64,000 nucleotides of DNA, taken from Osedax fenrisi. Its lineage: Eukaryota; Annelida; Polychaeta; Sabellida; Siboglinidae. The translations under genes were made by a program, and so were the position numbers. Below are positions 10,960 through 22,248 of this stretch, in pieces; the stretch's first letter is position 1, and each line of letters opens with the position of its first letter. The DNA is taken from positions 61,923,156 through 61,987,155 of the forward strand of contig OZ025242.1 of the NCBI GenBank assembly GCA_964019155.1, in the 5' to 3' direction. The notes below the pieces were generated by a model. The model saw nothing but the letters and a program-made list of their open reading frames with translations, was not told the origin of the DNA and ran no database searches.

Positions 10960-13900
10960 CTGTGATCTCATATCTCCGTCAAAATCTCCATATTTTCTAG
11001 TAATTGAAATTTGTATAATAATAGAGAACTTCTATCTTCTAAGTATTCGAAGGAGGAAGGTACATTTCTCCTTTCCCATCGTCCCCCCTAATTTAAACTC
11101 ATTACAATTCACATGTGGGTATACCATATCATAGGTTCTGTCATGAAGAATGCATTCTGATGTATCCATGAAGAGGGATTAGCAGCCTCCTCCCCGGCAT
11201 CAGTGGTAATGGTGGTGATATGTGATAATCTCGTGAAGGTGCTGTAGATATAATGTTAAAAAAAAAAAATTAAATATTTTATATAGATAATAGATACAAA
11301 ATATCATATCACATATCATATATTATTGTAAGCGAGAAATATTTTCAACTATGTAGCATATATCTACGTAATATAATGAAGCGTTGTTGTATTCATCAAA
11401 GATAGTAAACTATAACAATTTTCTCGATTAACTTATAAGAATGGTACTTTCGTTTTTAATAGTTATCTTAAATGAGTTCAGATTTATGATAAATAGAGGT
11501 TGTTAAAGATCATTAGAGATAAATAGAGATATCTATAGATGGTGCAAAAGATAGCTTGGTGATATTAGAGATCATTAGAGATATCTAACTCTTTATTCAT
11601 CTGTCCCCTTAATTTATTTACTAATAGTGTAGGTCCCATTCTCTTAGTCTTATACTTATCAAAACATTTTAAATTTAGACTATATATATAACTCTAAATG
11701 TATTGTACAAGATAAAAAAAATGTAGTTATTCTGTTATGTATTTCTAAAGTTATGGTGCTATATATATGAAATACAAATTTTAAATAAAATAATATTTAA
11801 ATTAAAAAAAAAATAAATTTTAAAACAAATCTATCTGTATTATTTTAAAAAATAATTTTGTATATTTGAAGCTCCATAACTTTTGAACTACTAGATCAAA
11901 CTGCATGACATTTTCAGAATTTATATATAATATGATACTCTTCAGATATAACTAATAATAAAATATATTTGATAAGTACATATAATAAATTTAACATTTA
12001 TGGACATTTCTGGAATTTTTATTTTATTTATAAATGTTAATATATGGGTCCCATTCTCTTCATCGAATAGTTATCATAGAATTTTAAATATTTATTCTAT
12101 ATATAGTTCTATATATACAAAATAAAAAAAAGTAGGTTAGTATTTTGTGTATTTATAAATATATGGTGCTTTTAGTAAATCATACATCTCCTATTTTCAA
12201 CACTTACAAATTCATAAGTTTTGCCGGCCCTTAAGGGGGCAGGCGCACGTTCATATAAACAATGCTATTTTAGCTCTATCTAAAAACGCTAAGGATAAAT
12301 AACTAATTACATAATTTTTGTTGTATTAAACAGATACTTTCCTCCATCATATAGGATCTGTCTTTATATATATATGTAGTTAATTTAAAATGGTGTACAA
12401 AAATAGTTAAATATCTATTTTGATTTTTTTCATTAAAATGCAAGTTTATCATCATTTATTTTATTAATATAAAATATAATAATAAAGCCAACAGGATTTA
12501 TATAAATGTATATGTTATACATTGGTCGTAAATTTCAGATAAAAATAATAAATATCAAAAAAGTAGTAGGCATTTGTTACTAAGTGAAAAAGTGGAAATC
12601 TGAGAAAATGATATTCAAAGCTTTTTTAAACAAATAATCATAAAATATTATAATAAATATATATATATGTATTACATTTATATATATAAATGACAAGTAA
12701 AATATAATGGTATATAAACAACACTGAAACAATAATAATTAGTACTAATATAGAGTAGTACTCAAATATATATTATAATGAGATATACAAATAAATATAT
12801 GTATAGAAGTTATAAAATAGAAAAATATATATTATAATGAGATATACAAATAAATATATGTATAGAAGTTATAAAATAGAAAAATATAAATTTATTTTTT
12901 ATAGTAATAGTTTAATAATAGTTATAAAGTATTATAAACAATAAATAATGAATAATATAAATAGAAGAATATAAAGTCTTGATTAGATAGAGTTAATTAT
13001 AGAAAGAAAATTTCTAAATTTTCTGTTTGGAAGCGTCTCTTTTCAACCAATGATATCTTGTTATATACATATGTGATTTGTTTATTAATTATATGGAATG
13101 TATCTATAATCTATGCTTAATGTAAAAATGTAAATTTGTTTAGTAAAATATTTGTATACAATATCGAAATATACAATCAATGTGACGAGTGTAATTTAAA
13201 TGTGATTAAATCGATTACGCTTAATAAACACTTTAATTGATATACATACTCAAAAATAATTAGAGAAATTTTACAAATTTATAAATAAGATATTAAAAAT
13301 GGAAAATATGTGATACATTTTTGTTGTTTAATAAAAATATTAATCATATTTTAACTCGCGAGGCGCCTCCACCCTTAAGAAGTTGGTTTAATATTCATGT
13401 GAATATTCGCACTATCGTATATACATCTATATTGACAATCACAAAGGAGTGCATTATCTTTATTCGATTCATTATTTATTACAGATTTTATCATAGATTC
13501 TCCTTAATTTTATTTACTTATATATATATATATTGTAATACGCAATAATGATATTAACTTCTTCAAAGCCGCCAAGGAAACGAATACATCTACATCATCA
13601 AACAGATTATTAATTAGCAGTAGGATCTGCAGACTCTGAAACTTCAAGCTGTCACTCTGTGTGGATAAGTTTAATGAGGTCAAGATATCCACACTTATAC
13701 TATACTATAGGTATGGGGTTTTAATAATGCGCACTCATATCTCATGTTGGGCTCATCCAATCAGACTATTATATAATTATAAAATATAATTATTAAATAT
13801 AATAATCTGTTTGGATGGGCCGGTTATGAGACGTGAACTGAGCATCATTAAAATCCCAGCCTATATTGAACAGTGTAAAGTGTACAATGTATAATGTGCA

Positions 13901-14218
13901 ATGTACATTGTATAATGAAAATTATGCAATTAATAAACTAAAATGTACAATATATAACGAATACTCATGAGTTTACATTATACGCTATGTACACATACAT
14001 TCAGTTTATTAATGGATGTCACGACGGCGCCATTATGGAGCTCCCATCAGCTCCATACGGTGGCGAATCCGTAAGTCTCGGATAGCCGCTGGACCCGCCA
14101 ACGATAGTGGAAGTTTACAGAGGTCATTGCTGGTCAGTTGAAGGACGTTCAGACGAGGTAGACCATCGATAGGGGGTAGGGAGGCTGACTCGATGTTGTT
14201 GCACGATAAGTGTAGCAT
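10860..14218 (-). CDS. Leucine-rich-repeat protein gene, 3' part (at least four exons)
   Basis: Minus-strand exons at 13559 upward (see its own entry), 11125-11241 and 10860-10959 join with compatible phases: 13559 ends in phase 2, 11241 supplies one base; 11125 again ends in phase 2 and 10959 supplies one base; the last exon ends in TAA overlapping AATAAA. An LRR exon lies upstream at 14033-14218. The first two exons carry LxxLxLxxNxL repeats; the C-terminal part (residues after the repeats) is Ser/Thr-rich and unrecognised. LRRs make a protein-binding horseshoe, so a scaffold role is inferred. The join between the two LRR exons and any exons further 5' are unresolved. XRRA1- or LRRC-type proteins are possible relatives, not demonstrated. 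Confidence 0.55.
11125..11241 (-). CDS. LRR gene, penultimate exon
   Basis: Acceptor CTACAG before 11241, donor GTATAC after 11125. The 117 nt hold one base, 38 codons and two bases, with the frame THITTITTDAGEEA-like Thr-rich start and SSWIHQNAFFMTEPM near the end. GC content is clearly above the surroundings. Phases match both neighbours. Confidence 0.55.
11247..13550. repeat. LRR-gene intron with duplicated segments
   Basis: A long AT-rich intron. Two diverged direct repeats beginning GGTCCCATTCTCTT lie at about 11630-11775 and 12048-12170, and a near-perfect 59 bp tandem duplication covers about 12767-12884. A GC-rich TTAAGGGGGCAGGCGCACG motif sits at about 12230. No gene seen. Confidence 0.5.
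13559..13656 (-). CDS. LRR gene exon (second visible)
   Basis: The frame includes LKFQSLQILLLINNLFDD, a leucine-rich repeat, then VFVSLAALK. The donor is AA|GTTAAT after 13559 (phase 2), compatible with the next exon. The 5' limit is uncertain: CACACAG before 13656 is the strongest acceptor, but a later AG (before the CTTGAAG codons) would give a 22-residue repeat spacing with the upstream LRR exon, and the frame stays open to 13692. Confidence 0.5.
13710..13861. mobile_element. 152 bp MITE with about 60 bp inverted arms
   Basis: Left end GGTATGGGGTTTTAATAATG and reverse complement of right end GGCTGGGATTTTAATGATGC pair for about 60 bp with mismatches around a short AT loop. TATA flanks both sides (13706-13709, 13862-13865), which may be a TA-type or longer duplication. 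It lies in an intron of the LRR gene. Confidence 0.7.
14033..14218 (-). CDS. LRR gene exon (first visible)
   Basis: After an AG acceptor at 14219-14220 the frame starts MLHLSCNNIES and continues with GLPRLNVLQLTSNDLCKLP, two leucine-rich repeats of normal spacing. The frame stops at 14033. Possible donors inside it are GTAAAC, GTTGGC and GTATGG; only the GTTGGC site has a phase that joins the next exon, and that join gives a 22-residue repeat. GC content is well above its surroundings, and codon usage resembles the other exons here. Confidence 0.55.
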   Translation of the reverse strand: MLHLSCNNIESASLPPIDGLPRLNVLQLTSNDLCKLPLSLAGPAAIRDLRIRHRMELMGAP

Positions 14219-14220
14219 CT

Positions 14221-16150
14221 GTTCATGAAGTCTAGTTGATTAGATTGTCACTAGAGGGTGTTATTTTAATAAAGCGGTGTTGTTGTTGTACGATATGTTA
14301 CTGTATATATATATGGTAACGGATTAAAATATACCCATATTAAATGAATATAATAATAACACAGGTGTGCATCCAATGTTGGAATGTTTTAATTTTAACT
14401 CAAAATTGTCATTTAATGTTAACTTATCAAATTATATTAAGGATGAGAAATCATTAAGAACATCAGAAATCATATTGTATAGGTATTAGTAACGCTATCA
14501 TCACATTATTAGATTCAAGTCACGCGTTTATCTAATATATATAGATTTTTTAATAACAAGAATAAATTAGAGCTATATATTGTGAATATATTATATAAAA
14601 AATTAATAAAAATTATTAAATATTCAGTGACCAGTAACTTTTTTATAAGATCACCTATTTCCATATAAGTGTCTATACATAAAAAACACGTCATGCATGC
14701 AAATAAAATAATTATAACATTTGTAACTAATATATAATCAAATTAGTGAGTACAAATAATATAAAATAAGTTTTAAAAAAAACTATCTACAATATTATAT
14801 AATCGCATTAGCGTTTACAGAAATTTTTCTATAGCCACGCCCATATTCCCACCCCTTTTGAAATCACCTGATATTTTGCATATCCCCCTAGTTTAATAAA
14901 AAAGATAAATAATTAAGTGGATACGATCGTTTTGGAATAAACAGTACAAAAAAACAAAATTAAAATATTGAACTCAAAACGATTAATCAAATATAAAAAT
15001 AAATTTTTTATAACACGAAATATTTTTTAGAATAAATAATGATAAGAAATAATCTTTAAACATACTACACAAATACGTTTATATAAAGTTATTTTACAGA
15101 ATTATTATTTTTTGTATCTAATGTAATATTTTGGATTACTATTACTATCTTAATTATGTATATATCATATTGTGGATTATTATAATATACATATCAATTT
15201 TTGATTACTATAAAATATATATAATATACATATTATATTGTGGATTATTATCATAACTATGTATAATATACATATACATAAATCATATACATATAATATT
15301 TGTATAATAAACATACAAACACATATACTATACTCTTTTTATTCAAATAAGCTCTATATTTTAATAAAAAATATATGTTATTTTTAAACTTGATTTACTC
15401 AAAATAATTATTTTAGTATAATTTTATTCTTAAAAAATTCATTAACTATGTAAATAATACTCAAATATTGATGAAATCACTAATTAAATACATAAACTTA
15501 TTTTAAATATGTAACCTAATTTAATACATATAGTGAAATTATAAATGAGAACTAATTAAATATTTATACCTATATTAAATACATACCCAATTAAATAACA
15601 AACGATAACTAATTAATACTTATGGTTATATTAAATTCATAACTTAATTTAATACGTATAGATAAATAACAAAAGATAAATAATTAAATAATTATGCTTA
15701 TATTAAATCATAACTTAATTTAATACATAACTTAATTATATACGTAACTTATTGAATACACAACTTAATTTAATACGTAACTTATTGAATACACAACTTA
15801 ATTGAATACATAACTTAATTAAATACGTAACTTATCGAATACATAACTTAATTAAATACGTATAGTTAAATAACAAACGATAAATAATTAAATAATTATG
15901 CTTATATTAAATACATAACTTAATTAAATACATAACTTAATTAAATATATATCATAATTAAATACATAACTTAATTAAATATATATCATAATTAATTACC
16001 TAACTTAATTGAATACTTATAGTTAAATTAAAAACGATAACTAATTATTTTAATTATAATCCATAAATAACATAAATCGCCGTGTACACATAATTATAGA
16101 TGTTACAGCTACAACCTTATTAGGAAACAATGCCGCCCAACATCGTTAAC
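14221..16150. other. AT-rich DNA with degenerate tandem repeat
   Basis: No exon supported. From about 15480 to 16030 short units related to AATTAAATACATAACTTAAT repeat imperfectly. A small GC-richer patch at 14830-14895 has no coding signature. 5' exons of the LRR gene, if they exist, should lie here or further right. Confidence 0.5.
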
Positions 16151-16156
16151 TTTATT
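16151..16156 (-). terminator. Poly(A) signal of the tail-coding gene
   Basis: AATAAA on the minus strand, five bases beyond the TGA at 16162-16164. Confidence 0.5.
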
Positions 16157-16161
16157 GTTTA

Positions 16162-16309
16162 TCAGTGAAGTTTGCATCCGGATTGTTCACTGAATGCCGC
16201 ATTATCTAAATGGAGGCCTAAGGGGGAAGCACTACCGGAACAATGGCTGCCCCCTTCTGTTGATGAGATGACGGTCTTATCTGCTCCGATGTGGTCCGGT
16301 TCAGTTTCA
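16162..16309 (-). CDS. Tail-coding gene, terminal exon
   Basis: Acceptor ATTCACAG before 16309. One base completes a split Ser codon, then 48 sense codons and TGA. The frame begins ETEPDHIGADKTVISSTEGG and ends in CKLH. The whole open stretch sits exactly on a GC-rich island. Confidence 0.6.
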
Positions 16310-17777
16310 CTGTGAATATCATGTGTTTAATATTTATTAATGCGAATACATATTAGCGATAGCTACCACTAGACTGTGCGTAAAACACTAAGCGATAAGT
16401 AAGTAACAATAGTTAACTATTAAGTGAATTGAAAGTCATTATAATAAAATGTTGTATAATAATGTATATGATTATACTACTATTGTACTTTGTTTTAATT
16501 TGAGTTTCGTAGAATAGATTTTTATTTCCAGAATTCCACATAAAACTAACATTATTTATCATAGGCTTAACATTGAAACCATTTGAAGTCTATCAAATAG
16601 TATAGAGTTACATTCATGTTAATATCACCATACAATATATTTAATATAATATACAAATTAACACAAGTTTAATCTATATAATGAGTAACTATAACATTTT
16701 ATATTAATTAATAGTACATAGAAATACACAATAGAATACATGGCGTACGGTATTAGTGATAACCCGTTGCCGGTGAGATATTCTCCACTATGTAGTAACC
16801 CCCCGATGTCACCACCATAACATTGAGAGCTGAGACTAGTGATGGAGGCAATGAATGATTCAATGCGGACGTAGAGATACTAGTTGTACAGTGTACAACC
16901 AGTACAGGCCGGTCGTAGTATGATAACTCCGCATTACGAGTTCTGATAGTAGGTGGTCATGGTTCTGGGAGATGTAGCCTAAGGTGCAGTTAAGTTTTGT
17001 TATTCAATGGGGATATCTGTGATATTCAAGATGTTAAAGATATGTTCTGTATTATTAATTATTAAATAATTTTCATTATATATTAGTGGTGTCCCATTTA
17101 TTAGAATAATAATTTGAAACTCTACTATAACGTAGGTATAGAATAAACCTTGCGGTTATTGTTGTTGTTGGATGAGTGAGGTACGTAGGTGTATATAGTT
17201 GGTTGGGTAGAAACGGTAGCAATGAGACAACCGCCGCAAGAGCATTCCTCTACTGATGAAGAGTGGGCCGGGGGAGGATCGCTACGTCTTCTCTCGTTGT
17301 ACAGGATACTGCTGCTGTTCTGTATCTTGGTAGAGGATGATATATTCATCTGAGCGGGAGAAGGAGGAGGCTGGTATCCTAATAGCTTGACCGATAGTGG
17401 GGGATTCACTTTGTACTGTAATTAAATAATCTATTTTTATAATGATGTAATCTATGTGAATTTTACGATGAATTTAAATTTTGGTCGGTTTAATTTATTT
17501 TTAATCATAAATTGTTTATGTTTTTTATACGATAATATCATTCAAGCGGAAAATAAATATTTTACCAAAAATGCTATGTTACCAAACGTCATGTTCTTGC
17601 TATAATATTATATTATTTAATATGTAATATTAAATTTAAACAGATTTATTTTGTTATATTGATAAAATAACAACTAACATAATAGATATATTCAAAATCA
17701 TGTAGATAACATGTTTCTGTCTCCAATCTACACTATTGTTTGATGTATGTGTTCTCCTTGCATTATGCTGATATGCC
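16162..17777 (-). CDS. Unrecognised gene, 3' end: Ser/Pro-rich C-terminal region (four exons)
   Basis: Four minus-strand exons join with matching phases: 17711-17777 (1 + 22 codons, phase 0 end), 17149-17415 (89 codons), 16938-16978 (13 codons + 2) and 16162-16309 (1 + 49 codons including TGA), followed at once by AATAAA. The 173 residues predicted are polar: a basic HNARR segment, a PPPSP motif, Asn and Ser runs, a CSCGGC cysteine cluster, and an acidic/Ser-Gly terminus ending in CKLH. No enzyme motif is seen. Composition resembles the cytoplasmic tail of a receptor or adhesion protein, an inference only. Upstream exons (5', to the right) were not found; the TRIM element at 18530-19328 would lie upstream or in an intron. 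Confidence 0.6.
16938..16978 (-). CDS. Tail-coding gene, 41 nt exon
   Basis: Acceptor CACCTTAG before 16978 and donor GTAATG after 16938. It codes ATSPRTMTTYYQN plus two bases; phases fit both neighbours. The GC-rich DNA continues on its left (16760-16930), where all frames are partly open, so the exon may have an alternative end. Confidence 0.5.
17149..17415 (-). CDS. Tail-coding gene, 89-codon exon
   Basis: Acceptor TTAATTACAG before 17415, donor AAG|GTTTAT after 17149. The frame is open in phase 0 throughout. It contains VKLLGYQPPPSPAQ, ERRRSDPPP, the cysteine cluster CSCGGC and five consecutive Asn residues. The GTTTAT donor is weak; without it the frame would stop seven codons later. 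Confidence 0.6.
17711..17777 (-). CDS. Tail-coding gene, upstream 67 nt exon
   Basis: Acceptor TTTCTCAG before 17777; donor CAT|GTTATC after 17711. It codes 22 residues starting AYQHNARRTHTS, in a phase compatible with the next exon. It is short and its donor is weak, so it is less certain than the others. Confidence 0.45.
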
Positions 17778-17825
17778 CTGAGAAAGTGTGGTGTAGTAGA
17801 TTAAGTGTAGTGTAGCTATTACAAA

Positions 17826-17829
17826 GCTA

Positions 17830-17884
<55 letters not shown>

Positions 17885-18037
17885 AAGCTATAATATACAT
17901 ATAAATGTATATGTAGTGCTAATTTAAATATTATATTAATCAACTAATTAAATAACTATAAAGTTATATATAATTTATAGAGTAATAATTTATAATTATA
18001 GTTATACTGTATATATTATTCTTATATAATTGAATCA

Positions 18038-18068
<31 letters not shown>
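17826..18068. repeat. (TA)n tracts
   Basis: Two long TA runs (17826-17881 and 18038-18068) separated by AT-rich sequence. Confidence 0.85.
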
Positions 18069-18072
<4 letters not shown>

Positions 18073-18529
18073 ACATTTAATATAAATTATATTTTGTTAT
18101 ATATTGGTAATGAACTAAACATATAAATACCCTATTATAAATCTATATTATAGAATTTTTAAGTATTTATTTAAATAATACATTACTAAATAAAGGATAT
18201 AAACACACAATCTTGAACCCTAAAGTCCCATATCAATCACTGAAAATCAAGACTAATTAATAATGCATGAGACACATTAAATATAGAGCGAATTAGTTAG
18301 ATGTAATTTCTCATTTTCAATACGATTATTTATTAATAGATGTGACAAGGAATATTTAGTAAATAAAACAATGATAAAGGGGATTAAAAAATTAAATCAG
18401 AGTGGAATGCTAATTTATTTGTTGAATTAGAACAATATTGTAATTTATTATATTCGGAGGGGTTTGTTTAGACTAAACTATTTAATAACCAAAAGTAGAG
18501 CTACTTATATCTATAGGTTGCATAGTTAC

Positions 18530-18732
18530 TATTATGTTGTGTAGGAGGAATATGGTAACGACAGCGAAGGCTTTAGTATGTTTATTAGATATAACATAAT
18601 ACAATGTGAATGATACATGGCTCGATATTTATACACATGCGAGGCATGTGCATTCAGCCGAATCGGTTGGACGAGTCCATTATTTACATGGGCGAGTCCA
18701 TTAATACATGGGGGTGTCGTATTAGGATAACA
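18530..18732 (-). repeat. TRIM 3' LTR
   Basis: 203 bp, minus orientation, differing from the 5' LTR by a handful of substitutions; its last bases read TAATA instead of TAACA. Confidence 0.9.
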
Positions 18733-18864
18733 TCCCTCTTTCTCCGATAAGAGTGGCCTATGCTACGGTACCGGATACCCATCAGTCACGTAGTATCGGA
18801 TACTTGGTGGAGCAAGCCTTTTTAGAGAGGTTCCTGGATATAATGTTGGAGGTGTCCATGGGGA

Positions 18865-19085
18865 TGGCAATACATGCATTGTGTATGGCTGTGAGGGTAT
18901 TACGTTTCGTGCGTAACGGCAAGGGCTGGAGCATCACGGAAGTTGTGGGTGACGGCTGGGGTGTCACGGAGGTCGTATGGGACGGCTGGGGCTTCACGGA
19001 GGTCGTAGGTGAGGGCTAGGGCTTCATGGAGGTCGTATGTGACGCCAGGGCGTTACGGAGGTCTTGGGTGACGGATGGGGCGTCA
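18865..19085. repeat. GC-rich minisatellite inside the TRIM
   Basis: Several imperfect copies of a unit of about 30 bp containing GACGGCTGGGG and CACGGAGGTCGTA. An 88-codon plus-strand frame (18753-19019) spans the repeats and is best explained as a by-product of their composition. Confidence 0.75.
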
Positions 19086-19124
19086 TGGAGATCATGGGTA
19101 TTTCCTCTTACACAACTGCCACCA

Positions 19125-19328
19125 TGTTATGTTGTGTAGGAGGAATATGGTAACGACAGCGAAGGCTTTAGTATGTTTATTCGATAGAATGTAATACAAT
19201 GTGAATGATACATGGCTCGATATTTATACACATGCGAGGCATGTGCATTAAGCGAATCGGTTGGACGAGTCCATTATTTACATGGGCGAGTCCATTAATA
19301 CATGGGGGGGTGTCGTATTAGGATAACA
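19125..19328 (-). repeat. TRIM 5' LTR
   Basis: 204 bp; on the minus strand begins TGTTATCC, has TATAAATA and AATAAA, ends TAACA, and is followed immediately by the primer-binding site. Confidence 0.9.
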
Positions 19329-19333
19329 GTTAC

Positions 19334-21510
19334 AATGTCTATAAAAGAATATAGTTAATCAACAATGTGTGAACATTTAGATTTTTAAGTATAACATTTT
19401 AACATAAACAAAATTATTATAAATTTATCTATATTAATTTTATTATATTATTAATATGATAACAAATAATAAATAAATTACTTCACATTTCATAAAATGC
19501 AAATATGTATTATACAATATATTGTAAATTTTATAAAACAATGATATGCATACATAATCTAACCTTGTTTAATGTACTGTTAGGTGGAGTAGTTTCTATT
19601 GTTTCAATTAACTTAAATTAGTTCCAGGTCGACATCGTATTCTATTATCTGCAGACGATAATTTAAATGATAAATAAAGATTTAGTTTGTATACTAAATA
19701 AGACTGTATTTCAGACATCAAGATTCTATATAATATTTATTTATTGAACCACGTATAATAATAGCTGATACAAAGTGATCCCTCGAGAAGTCGTAAACTT
19801 ATGCATGCGTATACGGATGAGTGTAAGCACCGCTTAAGCTTGATAACGTGATGTATTGCGGGCCTGCCTATATAGCGATGTATCGTGTGATGTGTGTAAC
19901 GGGTAGACTAGGCCACTATAGATGTAACTGTTCTATAGCGAACGGACTCGCACACATCCATATAATACGTATACAAACGAATTACTGAAATAGCGAGTAT
20001 GAAATAGAGAGAAAGTGGACCGCGAGTAAATAGCGCGCATCTTCTCTTATCGATGGTAATGTTTAGTTACGACGTGTATTGTTATATATATGTGAGCGCA
20101 TGTGTGTATATATGTGTACCTTCCTTTGAATGTTCATTAAAGTAAATAACGAGAATGGTACGCTTTAATGAGAGAGAATGATTGTGTGACTCATCGAGAA
20201 AGCCTTACCGATGATTCATAGCATATAACTATAACACGTATACCTGTGTGTATGAGCCACACAACCCACCAAATGGGTAGAATAATCAACGTCGATTTAG
20301 CATTATAATTAGTTTACTTAATTAAATTATATTTTAATTTCAACATAATATTATATAATATACCAGTAAATAGAAAGAAGAAATAAATTAGTAATATGTA
20401 TATAATAATATTCATAAATTATGAGTCATAATACAATTTTTATCTAATATAATTTCTTAATAAATATATTTTTTAATATTCTATAATAATATTTATGTAT
20501 TATCAAAATATGTAATAATGACAATAACATATTGTTATTTTTGTATCATTTAATAATTAAGCCTACATTTACTTAAAATAATATATATTTATAATTATTT
20601 ATGAAAATTACTTAATTAATTAGTAGTATTAAATTAAGTGTGAGTATATTATTATTTAAATATTAAATTGTATATAAAAAATAATATATATTTATATTTA
20701 TATATGAAAATTACTTAATTAATTAATTAGTTAGTAATATTTAGTGTGTTTTTACTTATTAGATGTAATTACTGATTATTGAGAATAAATGTACGGGTTT
20801 ACTGATAACAGCAGTCAAATAAGTTACTGAAAACAGCTGTACAGAGTTATATATATATAGTCATATAGAATCTACATATTATATGTACTATACTATATTA
20901 TATATAATTAAAATGTAATATAAAAAGCGTATAATATAAAAAGCGTATAATAATTATATGCTTTGTGTTATACGTTGTTTTTGGTAATAACATACAAGTA
21001 TAACCATATGTTATATCATATGTAATATATGAATATATATCACTATATAAATTATAGTATATTATAAATATATTAAACAAATAAATACCTTGAATCAATA
21101 CATTTTTTCAATGATTGATTCACTGATAAATTGATTCAACGGTAACCATTATCATAATGATAATTATTACCAAAATCATTATGGTAATTTATGGTTAATT
21201 CTAACTGATGTACTAGAAATATACTATATGTATCCATATATAGATGGATCTACTTTGAATTATTATAATTACTACAATTATTATAGTTGGAATATATTTA
21301 TCTAAGGATATAAATAATATTCGAGTTCCTTATTTTTCAGATTTTTATTTGCAAATATTTGTATATAATTATTATAATAATGATTATTATTATTATAATA
21401 ATAATAATTATTATAATAATTATAATATTATTAGACATAAATTACCAACTTTTATAAATATATAAAACCTATTTGACATATATATATATATATATATTGG
21501 TGATACACGT
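19334..21510. other. Intergenic or intronic DNA; GC-elevated block at 19780-20280
   Basis: Mostly AT-rich with no supported exon. The 500 bp at 19780-20280 are markedly less AT-rich and contain ATCGATGG and many CpG dinucleotides but no long frame; it could be a promoter region or the remains of exons of the minus-strand gene. A small candidate exon at about 19620-19655 (minus, after CTGCAG) is too short to call. Confidence 0.4.
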
Positions 21511-22248
21511 GATTATATTAATGAATTTCGTTACGAAACTATACACACTCGCGAATTCCTATATTATATATTAAATATATAATATTATATTTATAATATA
21601 TGAATTAGCGAGTGTGTAATACACACTGTGTATAGTTTTAAAGGGAGTACAGTCTGAAACGGCGCCAATATTTAAAATAATACGATTTGATTGACGTGTG
21701 GGGGGCGTCGCGCGCGCGAAACGAATTGAATATAGCCTATATTATATAGGTCATGATTAATTAGTGATAGCCTCTATGTGGCAAATATTCCTTTGATGTA
21801 AATCATTTACTAAATGTATTATATACACAACTTGTTTACATTTATATACACTGTAGTTTATACAAGTTGCTTATATATTCTATGCTATATATATATATAC
21901 TGTGAAAACATACTTATTATTTTAAACTTATTTTATAACTAGTATATATATATATAGCATAGAGTATATAAGCAACTTGTATAAACTACAGTGTATATAA
22001 ATGTAAACAAGTTGTGTATATAATACATTTACTAAATGATTTAGTAGATGATTTACATCAAAGGAATATTTGCCACATAGCGGCTATCACTAATTAGTCA
22101 TGACCTATATTCAATTCGTTTCGAGCGCGCGACGCCCCCCACACGTCAATCAAATTCGTATTATTTTAAATATTGGCGCCGTTTCAGACCGACCCCCGTT
22201 TTAAAGCCCTTTGCTATTAGTTTCGTAACAAAATTCGTTAATATAATC
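21511..22248. repeat. Long foldback (inverted repeat) element
   Basis: Arms of about 380 and 290 nt pair across an AT-rich spacer near 21890-21955. Both arms carry the landmarks GTTACGAAACTA, GGCGCC, CGCGCG, GTCATGA, GGCAAATATTCCTTTGATGT and ACAAGTTGCTTATATA in mirrored order. The left arm has an extra internal palindrome at about 21546-21630 missing from the right arm. No coding capacity and no clear target duplication. It is probably a foldback MITE. Confidence 0.85.

Larger units (their letters stand above)
18530..19328 (-). mobile_element. TRIM: miniature LTR retrotransposon, 799 bp
   Basis: Two near-identical direct repeats of 203 and 204 bp lie at 18530-18732 and 19125-19328. Read on the minus strand each starts TGTTATCC and ends in TAACA (TAATA in the 3' copy), with TATAAATA and AATAAA inside. 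GTTAC flanks both ends (18525-18529, 19329-19333). Directly inside the 5' LTR is TGGTGGCAGTTGTG, a primer-binding site; directly before the 3' LTR is GGAGAAAGAGGGA, a polypurine tract. The internal region is only about 390 bp, lacks gag-pol, and contains a roughly 30 bp GC-rich minisatellite. It therefore depends on proteins of another element. Confidence 0.92.

Noticed and set aside
10886..11134. 82-codon plus-strand ORF starting in a good ATG context
   Set aside because: It overlaps two minus-strand exons that have splice sites, matching phases, a stop and a poly(A) signal; the plus frame has none of these.
11600..12245. A TTAA-bounded MITE between CCCCTTAA and TTAAGGGGG motifs
   Set aside because: The two ends are not inverted repeats of each other beyond the palindromic TTAA context.
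18753..19019. 88-codon plus-strand ORF
   Set aside because: It lies inside the TRIM element, antisense to it, and its second half is a translated minisatellite.
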